Under the pieces are notes generated by a model that was given only the letters and a program-made list of their open reading frames with translations, was not told the DNA's origin and did no database searches. From CADEDH01 sp965216205 (GTDB lineage Bacteria; Actinomycetota; Acidimicrobiia; Acidimicrobiales; SZUA-35): DNA of 64,000 nucleotides. The stretch is from assembly GCA_965216205.1 (NCBI GenBank), contig OZ244139.1, positions 4,278,001 to 4,342,000 on the forward strand, written 5' to 3'. Both the position numbers and the translations under genes were made by a program. Positions 42,243 through 51,484 of this stretch are shown piece by piece; within the stretch, counting starts at the first letter, position 1; every line of letters begins with the position of its first letter.

Positions 42243-43478
42243 TCACGGCGAGGCGGGGCGACGATGGAGGGGCCAGAACGCGGCGGTGGCCAGGACGGTC
42301 ATGACCAGTGCGGCGGTGATGACCGTGTCGAAGCTCCCGGTCTCGTCGAGCACGACCCCTGCGGCGATCGGTCCGATCAGTCCGCCCACACCGGCCGACG
42401 TGTAGAGCACGCCCAGGACGGCACCGAGGCCCTCGACGCCATACAGCTCGGCGGCCAGGACCGGCCCGAGGGCGACGTACCCGCCGTAGGCGGCGCCGAG
42501 CAGCGCGGTGAACACCAGGAGGGCCACGTAGTTCCCGCCGGACACCAACCAGATCCCGTAGGCCAACGGCTGGATCGCGTACGTGCCGAACGCCAGCGCG
42601 AACACGTCGAAGCGCACCCCGATCGCCCCCAACCCGAACCGGCCGACGATGCTGCCAACGCCGATCACGCTGATCAGCGCAGCAGCCGCCGGGCTCGACA
42701 CCCCTCGATCGGTGGCGTACTTCACGATGAACACGAACGGCACGAACAGCGCCATGGTCATCAGGAAGCTGGCGGCGTACATGCGACCGAAGCCGAACCG
42801 GCGGACGATCTGGCGGAACGGGACGCGGGCGGTCGTGGGTGCGCCGCCCGGGGGCCGGGCGATCACCAGCACCGCCAACCCGTACACGACCACGCTGCCG
42901 ATGCCGAGCACCCGGAACGCGAACCGCCACCCCTCGGTCCGGATCAGCCACTCGCTCAGCGGCACGAGCAGGAGCGTGCCGAGGCCTATCCCGCCGGTGT
43001 AGAGCCCGAGCGCCATCGACCGCCGCCGCACGAACCACCCCCCGACGCACGCCGTGAGCGGCACCAGGTAGGACGCGATGCCGATCCCGACCCCCAGCCC
43101 ATAGGTGACGTAGCCGAGGGCGAGCGACTGCACCTCGGCGGTGAGCAGCAGGCCGGCGCCGATCGAGACGGCCCCGAACGCCACCAGCGGTCGAGCCCCG
43201 TACCGGTCGCCGAGCGGACCGGCGATCGCCCCGCCGGCGAAGAACAGGAACGTCGTGATGGCGAACACGGCCGCGGTGGCGCCGAGGCCGGCGTCGAACT
43301 CGTCGGCCATCTGCTCGAACGCGGCGCCGAAGCTGTAGAAGACACCGAACGTCCAGGCGTTGACGGCGCAGCCGGCGCTGGCCACCGCCCAGGCCCGGCC
43401 GCTGTCCAACCGGGCGCTCGCCTCCGCCGCCTCCCCGGCCGGTCCACGTCCGCTGGCGAGCAGTTCGTCAGCCGTCAT
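42243..43478 (-). CDS. MFS transporter, monocarboxylate/OFA-like
   Basis: 411 residues and about twelve membrane helices, with FGVFYSFGAAFEQMADEF after helix 1, a typical OFA-carrier start, and GPLGDRYGARPLVAFG as motif A. The related gene at 3853-5184 has the same pattern. The first 11 bp overlap the end of ridA on the same strand, so the two are co-translated. It converges with the LLM gene. The substrate is probably an organic anion. Confidence 0.85.
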   Translation of the reverse strand: MTADELLASGRGPAGEAAEASARLDSGRAWAVASAGCAVNAWTFGVFYSFGAAFEQMADEFDAGLGATAAVFAITTFLFFAGGAIAGPLGDRYGARPLVAFGAVSIGAGLLLTAEVQSLALGYVTYGLGVGIGIASYLVPLTACVGGWFVRRRSMALGLYTGGIGLGTLLLVPLSEWLIRTEGWRFAFRVLGIGSVVVYGLAVLVIARPPGGAPTTARVPFRQIVRRFGFGRMYAASFLMTMALFVPFVFIVKYATDRGVSSPAAAALISVIGVGSIVGRFGLGAIGVRFDVFALAFGTYAIQPLAYGIWLVSGGNYVALLVFTALLGAAYGGYVALGPVLAAELYGVEGLGAVLGVLYTSAGVGGLIGPIAAGVVLDETGSFDTVITAALVMTVLATAAFWPLHRRPASP

Positions 43479-43851
43479 CGTCGACGATGGCGTAGGCCTC
43501 GATCTCCACCTTCATGCCGGGGTCGATGAGGCGGCTCACCTCGACCAGCGTCGCCGCCGGCCGGACCTCGCCCCAGGTCTCGTGGTGGGCCCGGGCGACG
43601 AGGTCGACGTCGGCGATGTCGGTCACGTAGGTCACGGTCCGAACGACGTCGGCGGTGCTCGCCCCCGCCTCCGCCAGTGCGGCGGCGATGATCGAGATCG
43701 CGTTCACCGCCTGCTCGTAGGCGTCGCACCCCTCGATGTGCGGCGGCTGGGCGCAGGTGCCGGCGACGTGGACCGTGTGACCCACCCGCACCGCCCTGCA
43801 GTACCCGTAGACGTCCTCATACGCACTGCCCGATCGGATGTTCTGACGCAC
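43468..43851 (-). CDS. ridA: RidA/YjgF-family protein
   Basis: 127 residues. The family hydrolyses reactive enamines/imines from PLP enzymes. VGHTVHVAGTCAQPPH, ADVVRTVTYVTDIAD and the end GMKVEIEAYAIVDD follow the normal fold. The usual catalytic arginine segment (R-x-x-v...) reads RPAATLVEVSRLI, with the arginine kept. The GTG start is supported by the promoter block 2 nt upstream. It overlaps the MFS gene by 11 bp. Confidence 0.85.
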   Translation of the reverse strand: MRQNIRSGSAYEDVYGYCRAVRVGHTVHVAGTCAQPPHIEGCDAYEQAVNAISIIAAALAEAGASTADVVRTVTYVTDIADVDLVARAHHETWGEVRPAATLVEVSRLIDPGMKVEIEAYAIVDDDG

Positions 43852-43853
43852 GG

Positions 43854-43904
43854 CCCGACGCTACCCACCCCCGCACGCCGGTGCCAGACACATCGTGCGG
43901 GGGT
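43854..43904 (-). repeat. 51-bp promoter/hairpin block upstream of ridA
   Basis: Fifty of 51 bases match 35236-35286. The -10 hexamer TAGCGT is at 43858-43863, 6 nt before the GTG at 43851. The hairpin CCCGCACG/CGTGCGGG would form just after the SRPBCC gene stop at 43915, so it may also act as a terminator of that gene. Confidence 0.8.
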
Positions 43905-43914
43905 GACCGCGCCG

Positions 43915-44487
43915 CTACACGTCGGCGTAGCGGCGCTGGATCTCGTCGACCGCGAGCCTGCGCTCACCGGTCTCGAGGTAGTGCTTGTAGGCCAGGACGC
44001 CGCCACGGGCCGCACCGCGGATCTGGCCGGTCATCGGTCGGGTGAGCACCGCCGGCCGCATCCGGTAGAAGAACACGTTGGCCAGGAGGGTCTCGCCCCC
44101 CGCCCCGATCCGCACCCGCCAGGTGTTGAAGACCCTGGCGGGGAACCCCTTCGACTCGTACACGTCGTAGGTGTACTCCTTGTGGCCGGGGCGGTCGATC
44201 AGATCGATGATCCGCTCCTTGATCGCCACGTCGCGACCTCTGAAGTCGAGATCGCAGTGGCGGACCGCGCCCAGGCCGGTCTCCGGCTCGCCGGGTAGAC
44301 CGTACGACGCCTTCACGGGCGCATGGGTGTCCTGGATGTCGACGTAGCCGTCGTGCAGCACGGCCCAGACGTCGTCGATCGACGCCTCGACCTCGGTCTC
44401 GAACACGATCGCCCGGTACCGGGTTCCGTCGTGGGTCACCCAGTCGGGGATCTGCCCGGTGACGGCGTTGGGGTCGGTGAGGCTCAT
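43915..44487 (-). CDS. SRPBCC/START-like lipid-binding-fold protein
   Basis: 190 residues from the ATG at 44487, chosen because AAGGAG lies 6 nt upstream; ATGs at 44505 and 44553 are less likely. FETEVEASIDDVWAVLHDGY is the usual first strand-helix, and DLDFRGRDVAIKERIIDLID fits the middle strands. The C-terminal 40 residues have helix LAYKHYLETGERRLAVDE. Ligand unknown. The LuxR-type regulator gene ends 100 bp upstream of its start on the same strand. Confidence 0.65.
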   Translation of the reverse strand: MSLTDPNAVTGQIPDWVTHDGTRYRAIVFETEVEASIDDVWAVLHDGYVDIQDTHAPVKASYGLPGEPETGLGAVRHCDLDFRGRDVAIKERIIDLIDRPGHKEYTYDVYESKGFPARVFNTWRVRIGAGGETLLANVFFYRMRPAVLTRPMTGQIRGAARGGVLAYKHYLETGERRLAVDEIQRRYADV

Positions 44488-44586
44488 GATCAGCTCCTTG
44501 CTCATCGGTGGTGGTGTGGAATCACCATCGATGCCAGGAGGGGGAGCCCGCATCCCCCGGGGGAGGGGATCGTCAGAGGTTCCTGC

Positions 44587-47073
44587 TCACAGCAGGTCGA
44601 GCTGCATCGCCCGGTCGACCGCCTCAGACCGGCTCGCCGCGCCCAGCTTGCGGTAGATGGCCTTCACGTGCGACTTCACCGTGCTCGGGGCGACGATGAG
44701 CTCCGACGCGATCTCGCGCTGGGTCAGGTCGGTGCGCAAGAGCCGCAGGACGGTGAGCTCCCGCCTGCTGAGCGGGTCGACCAGCGCGGCTGCCGTCGCC
44801 GGCGAGGCTGCGCTCGGGCCCGCATCGGCGTGGGGGTCGACACGATCGGTCGCCCAGCTCACCATCTCGACCCCATCGGCCTTCCGACCCTCGGCTCGGT
44901 CGGACTCGAAGGCGGCACCCTCCACCACCTCGGCGACCCCCGGGGGAACCGAGCCCAGCCGACGTCGGATCAGGGTGTCGACATCGTCGGCGCCCTGCTG
45001 GCAACCGCCGACCAACCTGGCCGCCAGTCGGGTGCGCCCCTGGGCCAGGGCCACCAGGACCAGGCCGGAAAGGCTGTCGGCCACCACCCCCTCGTGATGG
45101 ATGCGCAACCCGGTGCGAAGCGCGAAGAGGTGAGAGCGAGCAGCCGCCTCGGCGTTGCCCAGTGCCGTGTGGATGAAGCCCTCGCCGTTGGCGGCGGTCG
45201 CCTCACCCTCCGGGTAGTGGCCCCGACGGTGCAGCTCACGGCTCCGGACCGCCAGCTCCCGGGCCTCGGCCGCTCGACCCCGTCGCAAGGCCACGTGACC
45301 TCGGCGGTCGAGGAGGAGGCCTGCCAGGACGGGCAGGTCCCGATCGGCGATCAGGTCCAGGCCCTCCCGGTAGCCGGCCTCGGCGGCCCTGTCGTCGGTC
45401 GTCTCCAGGTGGCGGGCGAGGAAGTAGCGCGACCACGCCCGACCCCAGACCTCGCCGGTGGTGTCGAACACGGCGACGGCGCGGCGCAGGCGCTGCTCGA
45501 CCCGTGCCGGATCGTGCCCCGCCATCGAGTCGAGGTTGGCGGCCTGGACCAGCGCGTTGGCGTGGACCAACGGCAGGCGGTCGCTGCCGGTGCGCTCGAT
45601 GACGGCGGCGAACTCGGCGCGCCCTCGTTGCCGATCACCGACCCACCCCCGGTGGTAGGCGAGGGCGAGCTTCACCGTGAGCGCGTTCTCGACCGCGGTG
45701 CTCTCGACCGCGGTGCCCTCGACCGCGGTGCTCTCGACCGCGGTGCTGGCTCGGGACCACGCATCGGCGTCGACGTCCCACCCGGCGTGCACCCAGGCGA
45801 TGGCGACCGGACCCACGATGGCCACCAGCAGGTCGTGCTCGGCCTCGTCCCGGCACCACGCGACCGCCTCCTGCAGGTTGCGGGCCTCCACCCTGAGCTC
45901 GTCGGGAAGTGCCTCGGGCTCGGCAGCGCCCCCGCCGAACCGGGCCGTCATCTCGGCGCACCACGTGGCCCGTCGCCGCTGCAGCTCGCGGTGCTCGTCG
46001 GCGTCGAGTCCATCGAGACAGAGCCGCCGGAGGTGGTTCAGGAGGCAGTAGCGGTTGCGGGCCGCGACGTGGCCGACCATCGAGCGCTGGACCAGCTCGC
46101 CGACGAGCTTTCCCGCCTCGGCCGACCGTCTATCGAGCACCGCCGCCGCGGCAGCCAGGTCGAAGTCGGGGGCGAACACCGCCAGCGCGGCGAGTGCGCG
46201 GTCCTGCTCCTCGGACAACAGCGCCCGACTCCACGCCACGTTGGCGGCCAGCGAGTGATGCCGCCGGTCGGCGTCGTGCCACCGGTGCTCGGCGATGGCC
46301 ACGTCGTCGGTCACGATCTGGAGCAGGTGCTCGAGGGTGAACGCCCGGAGCTGGGCCGCCACCAGCTCGATCGCGAGCGGGAGCCCGTCGAGGAGCCGGC
46401 AGATCTCCTCGATCAGGCCGAGCGACCGGTCGTCGAGCACGAGGTCGGCGCGGGCCGCGATCGCCCGGTGCCAGAACAGCTCGACCGCAGGGCTCAGGTG
46501 GCCGGGATCGTCGCCGTCGGGCAGCTCGGCGAGCCCAGGCGAGCCGGCGAGCCCTGGAGACCCGGCGGACTCGGCATCGAGCGGCAGTGGGTGGAGGTCG
46601 AGCAGCACCTCGGGTCGGACGGCCAGCGGGGTGGTGCTCGTGGCGAGGATCCTCGTTCGCCGGCTGGTGGTGAGGATCGACTGCACCACCGCCGCGACGC
46701 CCTCGAGAAGGTGCTCGCAGTTGTCGAGCACGAGGAGCACCGTCGACACGTCGAGATGACGCCAGCCGCCTGCCCGCCCGGTCACCGGGGCGGCGATCGA
46801 CTGCTGGACCTCGCGGCCCACCCGTTCAGCGTCGGTGACGTTCGCCAGCTCGACGTAGGCGACGAGATCGAACTCGGTCTCCAACTCGTTGGCCAGCTCG
46901 ACCGCCAGTCGGGTCTTCCCCACCCCACCCGAACCCACCACCGTCACCAGGCGGTGCTGGCGAAGGAGGTCCATGGCCTGTCGAACCTCGGCGTCGCGGC
47001 CGACCAGCACCGTGGTCGGAACCGGCGGGCCGGAACCGGGGCCCGGGCCGGGATGGGAGCCGTCGACCGCCAT
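44587..47073 (-). CDS. LuxR-family regulator with NB-ARC-type ATPase (LAL-like)
   Basis: 828 residues. The N-terminus has Walker A GSGGVGKTRLA (about residue 48), then the Walker B VLLVLDNCEHLL, followed by DGLPLAIELVAAQLRA, typical of AfsR/MalT-type STAND ATPases. A helical repeat region occupies residues 380-700. The C-terminal 60 residues are a LuxR helix-turn-helix (LSRRELTVLRLLRTDLTQRE, then STVKSHVKAIYRKLG). A pentapeptide repeat S-T-A-V-E is present four times near residue 445. It would sense an effector and activate genes in an ATP-dependent way. Its ATG overlaps the dehydratase stop by 1 nt (TGATG). Confidence 0.85.
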   Translation of the reverse strand: MAVDGSHPGPGPGSGPPVPTTVLVGRDAEVRQAMDLLRQHRLVTVVGSGGVGKTRLAVELANELETEFDLVAYVELANVTDAERVGREVQQSIAAPVTGRAGGWRHLDVSTVLLVLDNCEHLLEGVAAVVQSILTTSRRTRILATSTTPLAVRPEVLLDLHPLPLDAESAGSPGLAGSPGLAELPDGDDPGHLSPAVELFWHRAIAARADLVLDDRSLGLIEEICRLLDGLPLAIELVAAQLRAFTLEHLLQIVTDDVAIAEHRWHDADRRHHSLAANVAWSRALLSEEQDRALAALAVFAPDFDLAAAAAVLDRRSAEAGKLVGELVQRSMVGHVAARNRYCLLNHLRRLCLDGLDADEHRELQRRRATWCAEMTARFGGGAAEPEALPDELRVEARNLQEAVAWCRDEAEHDLLVAIVGPVAIAWVHAGWDVDADAWSRASTAVESTAVEGTAVESTAVENALTVKLALAYHRGWVGDRQRGRAEFAAVIERTGSDRLPLVHANALVQAANLDSMAGHDPARVEQRLRRAVAVFDTTGEVWGRAWSRYFLARHLETTDDRAAEAGYREGLDLIADRDLPVLAGLLLDRRGHVALRRGRAAEARELAVRSRELHRRGHYPEGEATAANGEGFIHTALGNAEAAARSHLFALRTGLRIHHEGVVADSLSGLVLVALAQGRTRLAARLVGGCQQGADDVDTLIRRRLGSVPPGVAEVVEGAAFESDRAEGRKADGVEMVSWATDRVDPHADAGPSAASPATAAALVDPLSRRELTVLRLLRTDLTQREIASELIVAPSTVKSHVKAIYRKLGAASRSEAVDRAMQLDLL
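45688..45747 (-). repeat. Four tandem 15-bp copies in the LuxR-type gene
   Basis: The unit CTCGACCGCGGTGCT (plus strand) runs from 45688 to 45747 with one mismatch. It encodes the S-T-A-V-E repeats in a linker of the helical region, so copy number can change without frame loss. Confidence 0.9.
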
Positions 47074-48065
47074 CAGCCTGCGCGGAGGATCTTCGCCAGG
47101 GTTGCTGATGCGATGTTGGCGCCGCAGCTCACCGCCACCACGGTCGCCCCGGGGTGGCGTCGGGCGTGGTCGGTGGCCGCCGCCAGGGCGACCCCGGCGG
47201 CGCCCTCGACGAGTTGGTGGTGATCGTCGATCATCGCCCGCACCGCCCCGGCTATCGCCTCCTCGGGAACCGCGAGCCACTCGTCGACCAGGTCGCGGCA
47301 CAGCTCGAAGGTGACAGCGTCGGGTTCGATCCCGCCGGCGGTGCCGTCGGACCACGTCGGTCCGGTCGGCGGATCGACGATCCGGCCCGCCGCAACCGAG
47401 GCGAGCATGGCCGCGTCGTTGGCCGGTGAGGCGCCGACCAGCGCAATGCCCGGGGCGTGCTCGGCGAGCCACGTGCCGATCCCCGAGATCAGTCCGCCGC
47501 CGCCGACGGCGACGACCACGGCATCGATCGACAAGAGTCCGGCGGCGGCGGCGTCGGCGGTGATCTCGCAGCCGATCGTGCCCTGACCGGCGATCACCGA
47601 TGCGTCGTTGTAGGGCGAGACGTAGGCGAGGCCGTGCGCGTCGGCCGCGGCCCGGGCCATCACCTCTGCCTGGTAGGCGTCGGCGCTCTCGACGGTGACG
47701 ATGGTGGCGCCCCGCCGCTCGATCTCGGCGACCTTCGACGACGACGCCCCCGCCGGCAGATACACGGTGGCGTCGCAGCCGACCAGCGCGGCGGCGGTGG
47801 CGACGGCGATCCCGTGGTTGCCCGACGACGCCGTGACCACACCCCGATCCCGGCTCGCCGGATCGAGCGTGAGCACCTTGTTCAACGCCCCCCGAATCTT
47901 GAACGACCCGGTGAGCTGCAGGTGCTCGGCCTTGATGGCGATCGTGGACCCGGTCCGGTCCGACAGCGGCGCCGACACCTCGAGTGGCGTGGACCGTCGA
48001 TACGGCCCGATTCGCGCTGCGGCCGCTTCGATCGCGGCCGGGGTGATGGCGGTTGGTTCGACCAT
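47073..48065 (-). CDS. PLP-dependent threonine/serine dehydratase-like protein
   Basis: 330 residues. Lysine in LTGSFKIRGALNKV is the PLP site, SSGNHGIAVATAAAL the phosphate-side loop, and VVAVGGGGLISGIGTWLA the glycine loop. This is the catabolic threonine/serine dehydratase or serine/threo-hydroxyaspartate dehydratase type without a regulatory domain. The early part reads RIGPYRRSTPLEVS, as in TdcB-like enzymes. It is translationally coupled to the LuxR-type regulator and divergent from the crotonase gene. Confidence 0.85.
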   Translation of the reverse strand: MVEPTAITPAAIEAAAARIGPYRRSTPLEVSAPLSDRTGSTIAIKAEHLQLTGSFKIRGALNKVLTLDPASRDRGVVTASSGNHGIAVATAAALVGCDATVYLPAGASSSKVAEIERRGATIVTVESADAYQAEVMARAAADAHGLAYVSPYNDASVIAGQGTIGCEITADAAAAGLLSIDAVVVAVGGGGLISGIGTWLAEHAPGIALVGASPANDAAMLASVAAGRIVDPPTGPTWSDGTAGGIEPDAVTFELCRDLVDEWLAVPEEAIAGAVRAMIDDHHQLVEGAAGVALAAATDHARRHPGATVVAVSCGANIASATLAKILRAG

Positions 48066-48096
48066 GGGCAACTCTTCGTGGAGCGTACCGCCCGTG

Positions 48097-48102
48097 TAGG
48101 TT
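48097..48102 (+). promoter_or_regulatory. -10 hexamer TAGGTT of the crotonase gene
   Basis: Six nucleotides before the ATG at 48109. Confidence 0.6.
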
Positions 48103-48108
48103 CGAGCT

Positions 48109-48879
48109 ATGACCGACCCCGACACCCCTGCGGTGACCTGGACCGCCGGCCCGGACCACGTGGCGACCGTGCAGCTCCGGCGCCCGCCGAACAACTTCTT
48201 CTCCCTCGACCTGATCGACGGGGTGGCCGACGCCCTCTTCGCCATCGACGACGACCCCGACTGCCGGGCCGTGGTGCTGTGCGCCGAGGGCAAGCACTTC
48301 TGTGCCGGGGCCGACTTCGGGCCGGGCGGTCGGAGCTACACCACCGAGGACCTGTACGGGGCCGCCGTTCGGGTGTTCCGGGCCAGGACCCCGATCGTGG
48401 CCGCCGTGCAGGGCGCCGCCATCGGTGGCGGGCTCGGCCTGGCGCTCTCGGCGGACTTCCGGGTGGCGTGCCCCGAGGCCCGCTTCAGCGCCAACTTCGC
48501 CCGGCTCGGCTTCCATCAGGGCTTCGGGATCAGCGAGACCCTGCCCCGGGTGGTCGGCCAGCAGAAGGCGGCCGAGCTCCTCTACACCGGACGCAGGATC
48601 AAGGGTGAGGACGCAGCGGCGATCGGCCTCGCCGACCACCTCGTGCCCGCCGATCAGCTCCTGGCGAAGGCCACGGAGCTCGCGGCCGAGATCGCGGCGT
48701 CGGCCCCGCTGGCGGTCCGATCGATCCGGGAGACCCTGCGGGGCGACCTGGCCGACCTGGTGAAGGCGGCCACCGACCACGAGGGGGCCGTCCAGGCCGA
48801 CCTCCGCAAGACCGCCGACTTCGCCGAGGGCACCAAGGCGATGGCCGAGCGTCGAACCCCGAACTTCACCGGATCCTGA
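48109..48879 (+). CDS. Enoyl-CoA hydratase/isomerase (crotonase) family
   Basis: 256 residues. The oxyanion-hole strands KHFCAGADFG and QGAAIGGGLGLALSADFRVA are clear. The second catalytic position, usually E-x-P-E, reads FHQGFGISETLPRVVG, so one of the two hydratase glutamates is not in its normal setting, and an isomerase or other crotonase reaction is possible. It lies 16 bp upstream of the P450 gene on the same strand. Confidence 0.85.
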   Translation: MTDPDTPAVTWTAGPDHVATVQLRRPPNNFFSLDLIDGVADALFAIDDDPDCRAVVLCAEGKHFCAGADFGPGGRSYTTEDLYGAAVRVFRARTPIVAAVQGAAIGGGLGLALSADFRVACPEARFSANFARLGFHQGFGISETLPRVVGQQKAAELLYTGRRIKGEDAAAIGLADHLVPADQLLAKATELAAEIAASAPLAVRSIRETLRGDLADLVKAATDHEGAVQADLRKTADFAEGTKAMAERRTPNFTGS

Positions 48880-48895
48880 GCGAGGGACGACGCAC

Positions 48896-50182
48896 ATGAG
48901 CGGGACCACACCGGCTGCGACCCACGTCGACGACTACCTGGCCGACCTCGGGCCCGATGACGCCGACATCACGAGCCACGACACCTATACCGCCGGTGTC
49001 CCCCACGCCACCTTCGCCCGGCTCCGGGCCGAGGATCCCGTCCACTGGACCGAGGAGGCCGACGGGTCCGGGTTCTGGTCGATCCTGCGGTACCGGGACG
49101 CGACCGGGGTGAGCCGCGACGTCGAGACGTTCACCTCCGCGAAGGGGATCCGGCTCGAGGAGATGGCCCCCGACGAGCTGGCAGCCCGGCGGACGATGAT
49201 GGAGTACGACCCTCCCGAGCACACCCGGTACCGGCGGCTCGTGAGCAAGGGCTTCACCCGGCGGACGGTGGAGAGCTACGAGGACGAGATCCGCCAGCTC
49301 GCGATCGAGGTGATCGAGGCCGCCCTCCCGCTGGGCGAGTTCGACTTCGTGCACGAGATCGCCGAGCAGCTCCCGATGCGGATGCTCGGCCGGCTGCTGG
49401 GCACGAGCGACGAGGATGGTCACCAGCTCGTGGCCTGGGGCGACGCGCTGCTCGGCAACACCGATCCCGAGTTCACCGACGCCGTGGTCGACCTGACCGA
49501 CACCGACGAGTACCGGCTCGTGCCGTTCCGGAGCCCGGCGGCCATCGAGATCTTCGCCTACGCCCAGGAGCAGGCCACCGAGCGGCGGGCCTGCCCCGGC
49601 TCCGACATCATCAGCCAGTTGCTCGCCCCGATGGCCGACGGCGAGCTGCTGACCGATCCCGAGTTCAACAACTTCTTCACCCTGCTCGTGGCGGCGGGGA
49701 ACGACACCACCCGCTACTCGATGACACATGGGCTGTGGTCGCTGCTGAACCACCCGGAGCTGTGGACGGCGTGGCAGTCGAACCCCGATCTCACCCCCAC
49801 CGCAGTGGAGGAGATCCTCCGCACGAGCTCGGTGACGATGCACTTTCGGCGGACGGCGACCCGAGACGTCGAGCTCGGCGGCAAGCGGATCAAGGCCGGC
49901 GACAAGGTGGTCATCTGGTTCAACTCGGCCAACCACGACGAGGAGGTCTTCCACCAACCATTCCGGTTCGACCTCGCCCGGGAGTGGAACGACCACATGG
50001 CCTTCGGCCGCAACGGTCCCCACCTGTGCCTCGGGGCGTGGCTGGCCCGCATGGAGCTCCGGGTGGTGTTCGAGGAGCTGATGAAGCGGGTCGACCGGCT
50101 CGAACCGGCGGGACCCGTCGACCACCTCCGCTCGAACTTCATCGCCGGGATCAAACGACTCCCGGTCCGGGTGGTCGGCTGA
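48896..50182 (+). CDS. Cytochrome P450, CYP125/CYP142-like
   Basis: 428 residues. Heme segment FGRNGPHLCLGAWLARMEL (thiolate near residue 378), I-helix LVAAGNDTTRYSMTHG with the normal acid-alcohol pair, and K-helix VEEILRTSSVTMHFRR. The C-terminal LRSNFIAGIKRLPVRV and the N-terminal layout are those of actinobacterial P450s that oxidise sterol side chains or related terpenoids, and the crotonase upstream suits beta-oxidation of such a chain. The substrate is inferred by resemblance only. Confidence 0.85.
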   Translation: MSGTTPAATHVDDYLADLGPDDADITSHDTYTAGVPHATFARLRAEDPVHWTEEADGSGFWSILRYRDATGVSRDVETFTSAKGIRLEEMAPDELAARRTMMEYDPPEHTRYRRLVSKGFTRRTVESYEDEIRQLAIEVIEAALPLGEFDFVHEIAEQLPMRMLGRLLGTSDEDGHQLVAWGDALLGNTDPEFTDAVVDLTDTDEYRLVPFRSPAAIEIFAYAQEQATERRACPGSDIISQLLAPMADGELLTDPEFNNFFTLLVAAGNDTTRYSMTHGLWSLLNHPELWTAWQSNPDLTPTAVEEILRTSSVTMHFRRTATRDVELGGKRIKAGDKVVIWFNSANHDEEVFHQPFRFDLAREWNDHMAFGRNGPHLCLGAWLARMELRVVFEELMKRVDRLEPAGPVDHLRSNFIAGIKRLPVRVVG

Positions 50183-50233
50183 CGTCAGCGCCCCCCTCAG
50201 CGCCCCTTGTCAGCGGCCCTGTCAGCGCTCCCC
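50183..50233. repeat. Degenerate 11-13-bp repeats between two convergent P450 genes
   Basis: TCAGCGCCC-like units recur about four times before the reversed stop of the next gene, whose own last codons resemble the unit (TCAGTGC). No clear hairpin is present. They resemble the duplicated gene ends seen at 27502-27590. Confidence 0.6.
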
Positions 50234-51484
50234 TCAGTGCACTGTGACGGCCAGCCGCTCGATGCCGTTGACGAAGTTCGACTCGACGTAGTCGGGTTCG
50301 CCGACCTCGGCGATCGGCAGGTTGCGGTCGAGGAGGGCGTCGACCAGCTCTGCCAGTTCGAGGCGGGCGAGCGACGCCCCGAGGCAGTAGTGGGCACCGC
50401 CCCCACCGAACGCGTGGTGGGCGGGCACCGCCGGCCGATCTGGCTGGAACGCCATCGGGTCGGCGAACACCGTCGGGTCGAAGTTGGCCGCCGCATACCA
50501 CATCACCACCTTGTCGCCCGGTTCGAGCGCGGTGCCGGCGAGCTCGGTCGGTCGGGTGACGGTGCGCCGGAAGTAGAGGATCGGCGACGAGTAGCGGATC
50601 ACCTCCTCGACCACCGACGGCACCAGCGACCGGTCGCCGTCCACGGCGGCGAACGCTTCGGGGAAGTCGCGGAGGTGGAGGGCGAGGTGGGCCATCGCGG
50701 TGCGGGTGGTCTCGTTGCCGGCGAACACCATCAGCCGGAAGAAGTTGGCGATCTCGCCGTCGGTGAGCCGCTCCCCATCGATCTCGGCCTCGATCAGGCT
50801 GGTCATCAGGTCGTCGGTCGGGTGGCGCCGTCGCTGCTCGGCGAGATCGAGCGCGTAGGCGGCCATTGCCGGGGCGGCGGGGCTGTTGAACGGGAGGAGT
50901 CGGAGGTCGGTGGTGTTGCCGTAGGCGGTCGGCTCGAGCGGCTCGTTGCCGGTGCCGGCCACGAGATGGTCGGACAGCTCGATCAGGTACCGATGGTCGG
51001 CCTCGGGCACGCCGAGGATGTCGCAGATGACCCCGATCGGGATCGGCGCCGCGACCTGGGCCACCCAGTCGCCGCCGCCATCGGCCAGCAACCCGTCGAC
51101 GGCGGCCGCGACCCGACGGCGGGCGTCGAGCCGATAGCGCTCCACGTGGCGGGGGGTGAACGCGGCACTCACGAGACGGCGGAGGCGGGTGTGCACCGGC
51201 GGGTCGAGGTCGATCATCGACGCGCGGGCGTCGAGCGCGTCGGGGTCGATGTCGTAGATCTGGATGTGGCCGACCGCCGAGGAGTAGGTGGTGGCGTCGC
51301 GCGAGACCGCCACCAGCTCGGCCGAGCGGGTGACCGACCAGAAGCCCGCCCCGACCCGCTCGTCGGCCGGGGTCCACGTCAGACCCGGCGTGGCCCGCAT
51401 GGCGGCGAACACCTCGTGGGGAATGCCGGCGGCGAACGTGGCGATGTCGTTGAGATCAGCCGGCGGCCGACCGTCGAGGGTCAC
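50234..51484 (-). CDS. Cytochrome P450 (second of tandem pair)
   Basis: 416 residues from GTG 51484, which overlaps the upstream P450 stop (GTGA). Heme segment FGGGGAHYCLGASLARLEL, I-helix MVFAGNETTRTAMAHL and K-helix VEEVIRYSSPILYFRR are complete. It is a close relative of the gene at 51481-52722: both have VVMWYAAANxDP and SNFVNGI near the end. Tandem duplication is likely, with the pair perhaps acting on one compound or its successive oxidation states. Confidence 0.9.
   Translation of the reverse strand: MTLDGRPPADLNDIATFAAGIPHEVFAAMRATPGLTWTPADERVGAGFWSVTRSAELVAVSRDATTYSSAVGHIQIYDIDPDALDARASMIDLDPPVHTRLRRLVSAAFTPRHVERYRLDARRRVAAAVDGLLADGGGDWVAQVAAPIPIGVICDILGVPEADHRYLIELSDHLVAGTGNEPLEPTAYGNTTDLRLLPFNSPAAPAMAAYALDLAEQRRRHPTDDLMTSLIEAEIDGERLTDGEIANFFRLMVFAGNETTRTAMAHLALHLRDFPEAFAAVDGDRSLVPSVVEEVIRYSSPILYFRRTVTRPTELAGTALEPGDKVVMWYAAANFDPTVFADPMAFQPDRPAVPAHHAFGGGGAHYCLGASLARLELAELVDALLDRNLPIAEVGEPDYVESNFVNGIERLAVTVH

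Noticed and set aside
48540..48560. Crotonase gene as a pseudogene because E-x-P-E is altered
   Set aside because: The frame is intact, the oxyanion hole is perfect and the family tolerates changes at this position.
47074..48909. Upstream extension of the LuxR-type protein through the dehydratase gene
   Set aside because: The extension is antisense-like low-complexity text. The ATG at 47073 begins exactly at the STAND-ATPase N-terminus and overlaps the dehydratase stop.
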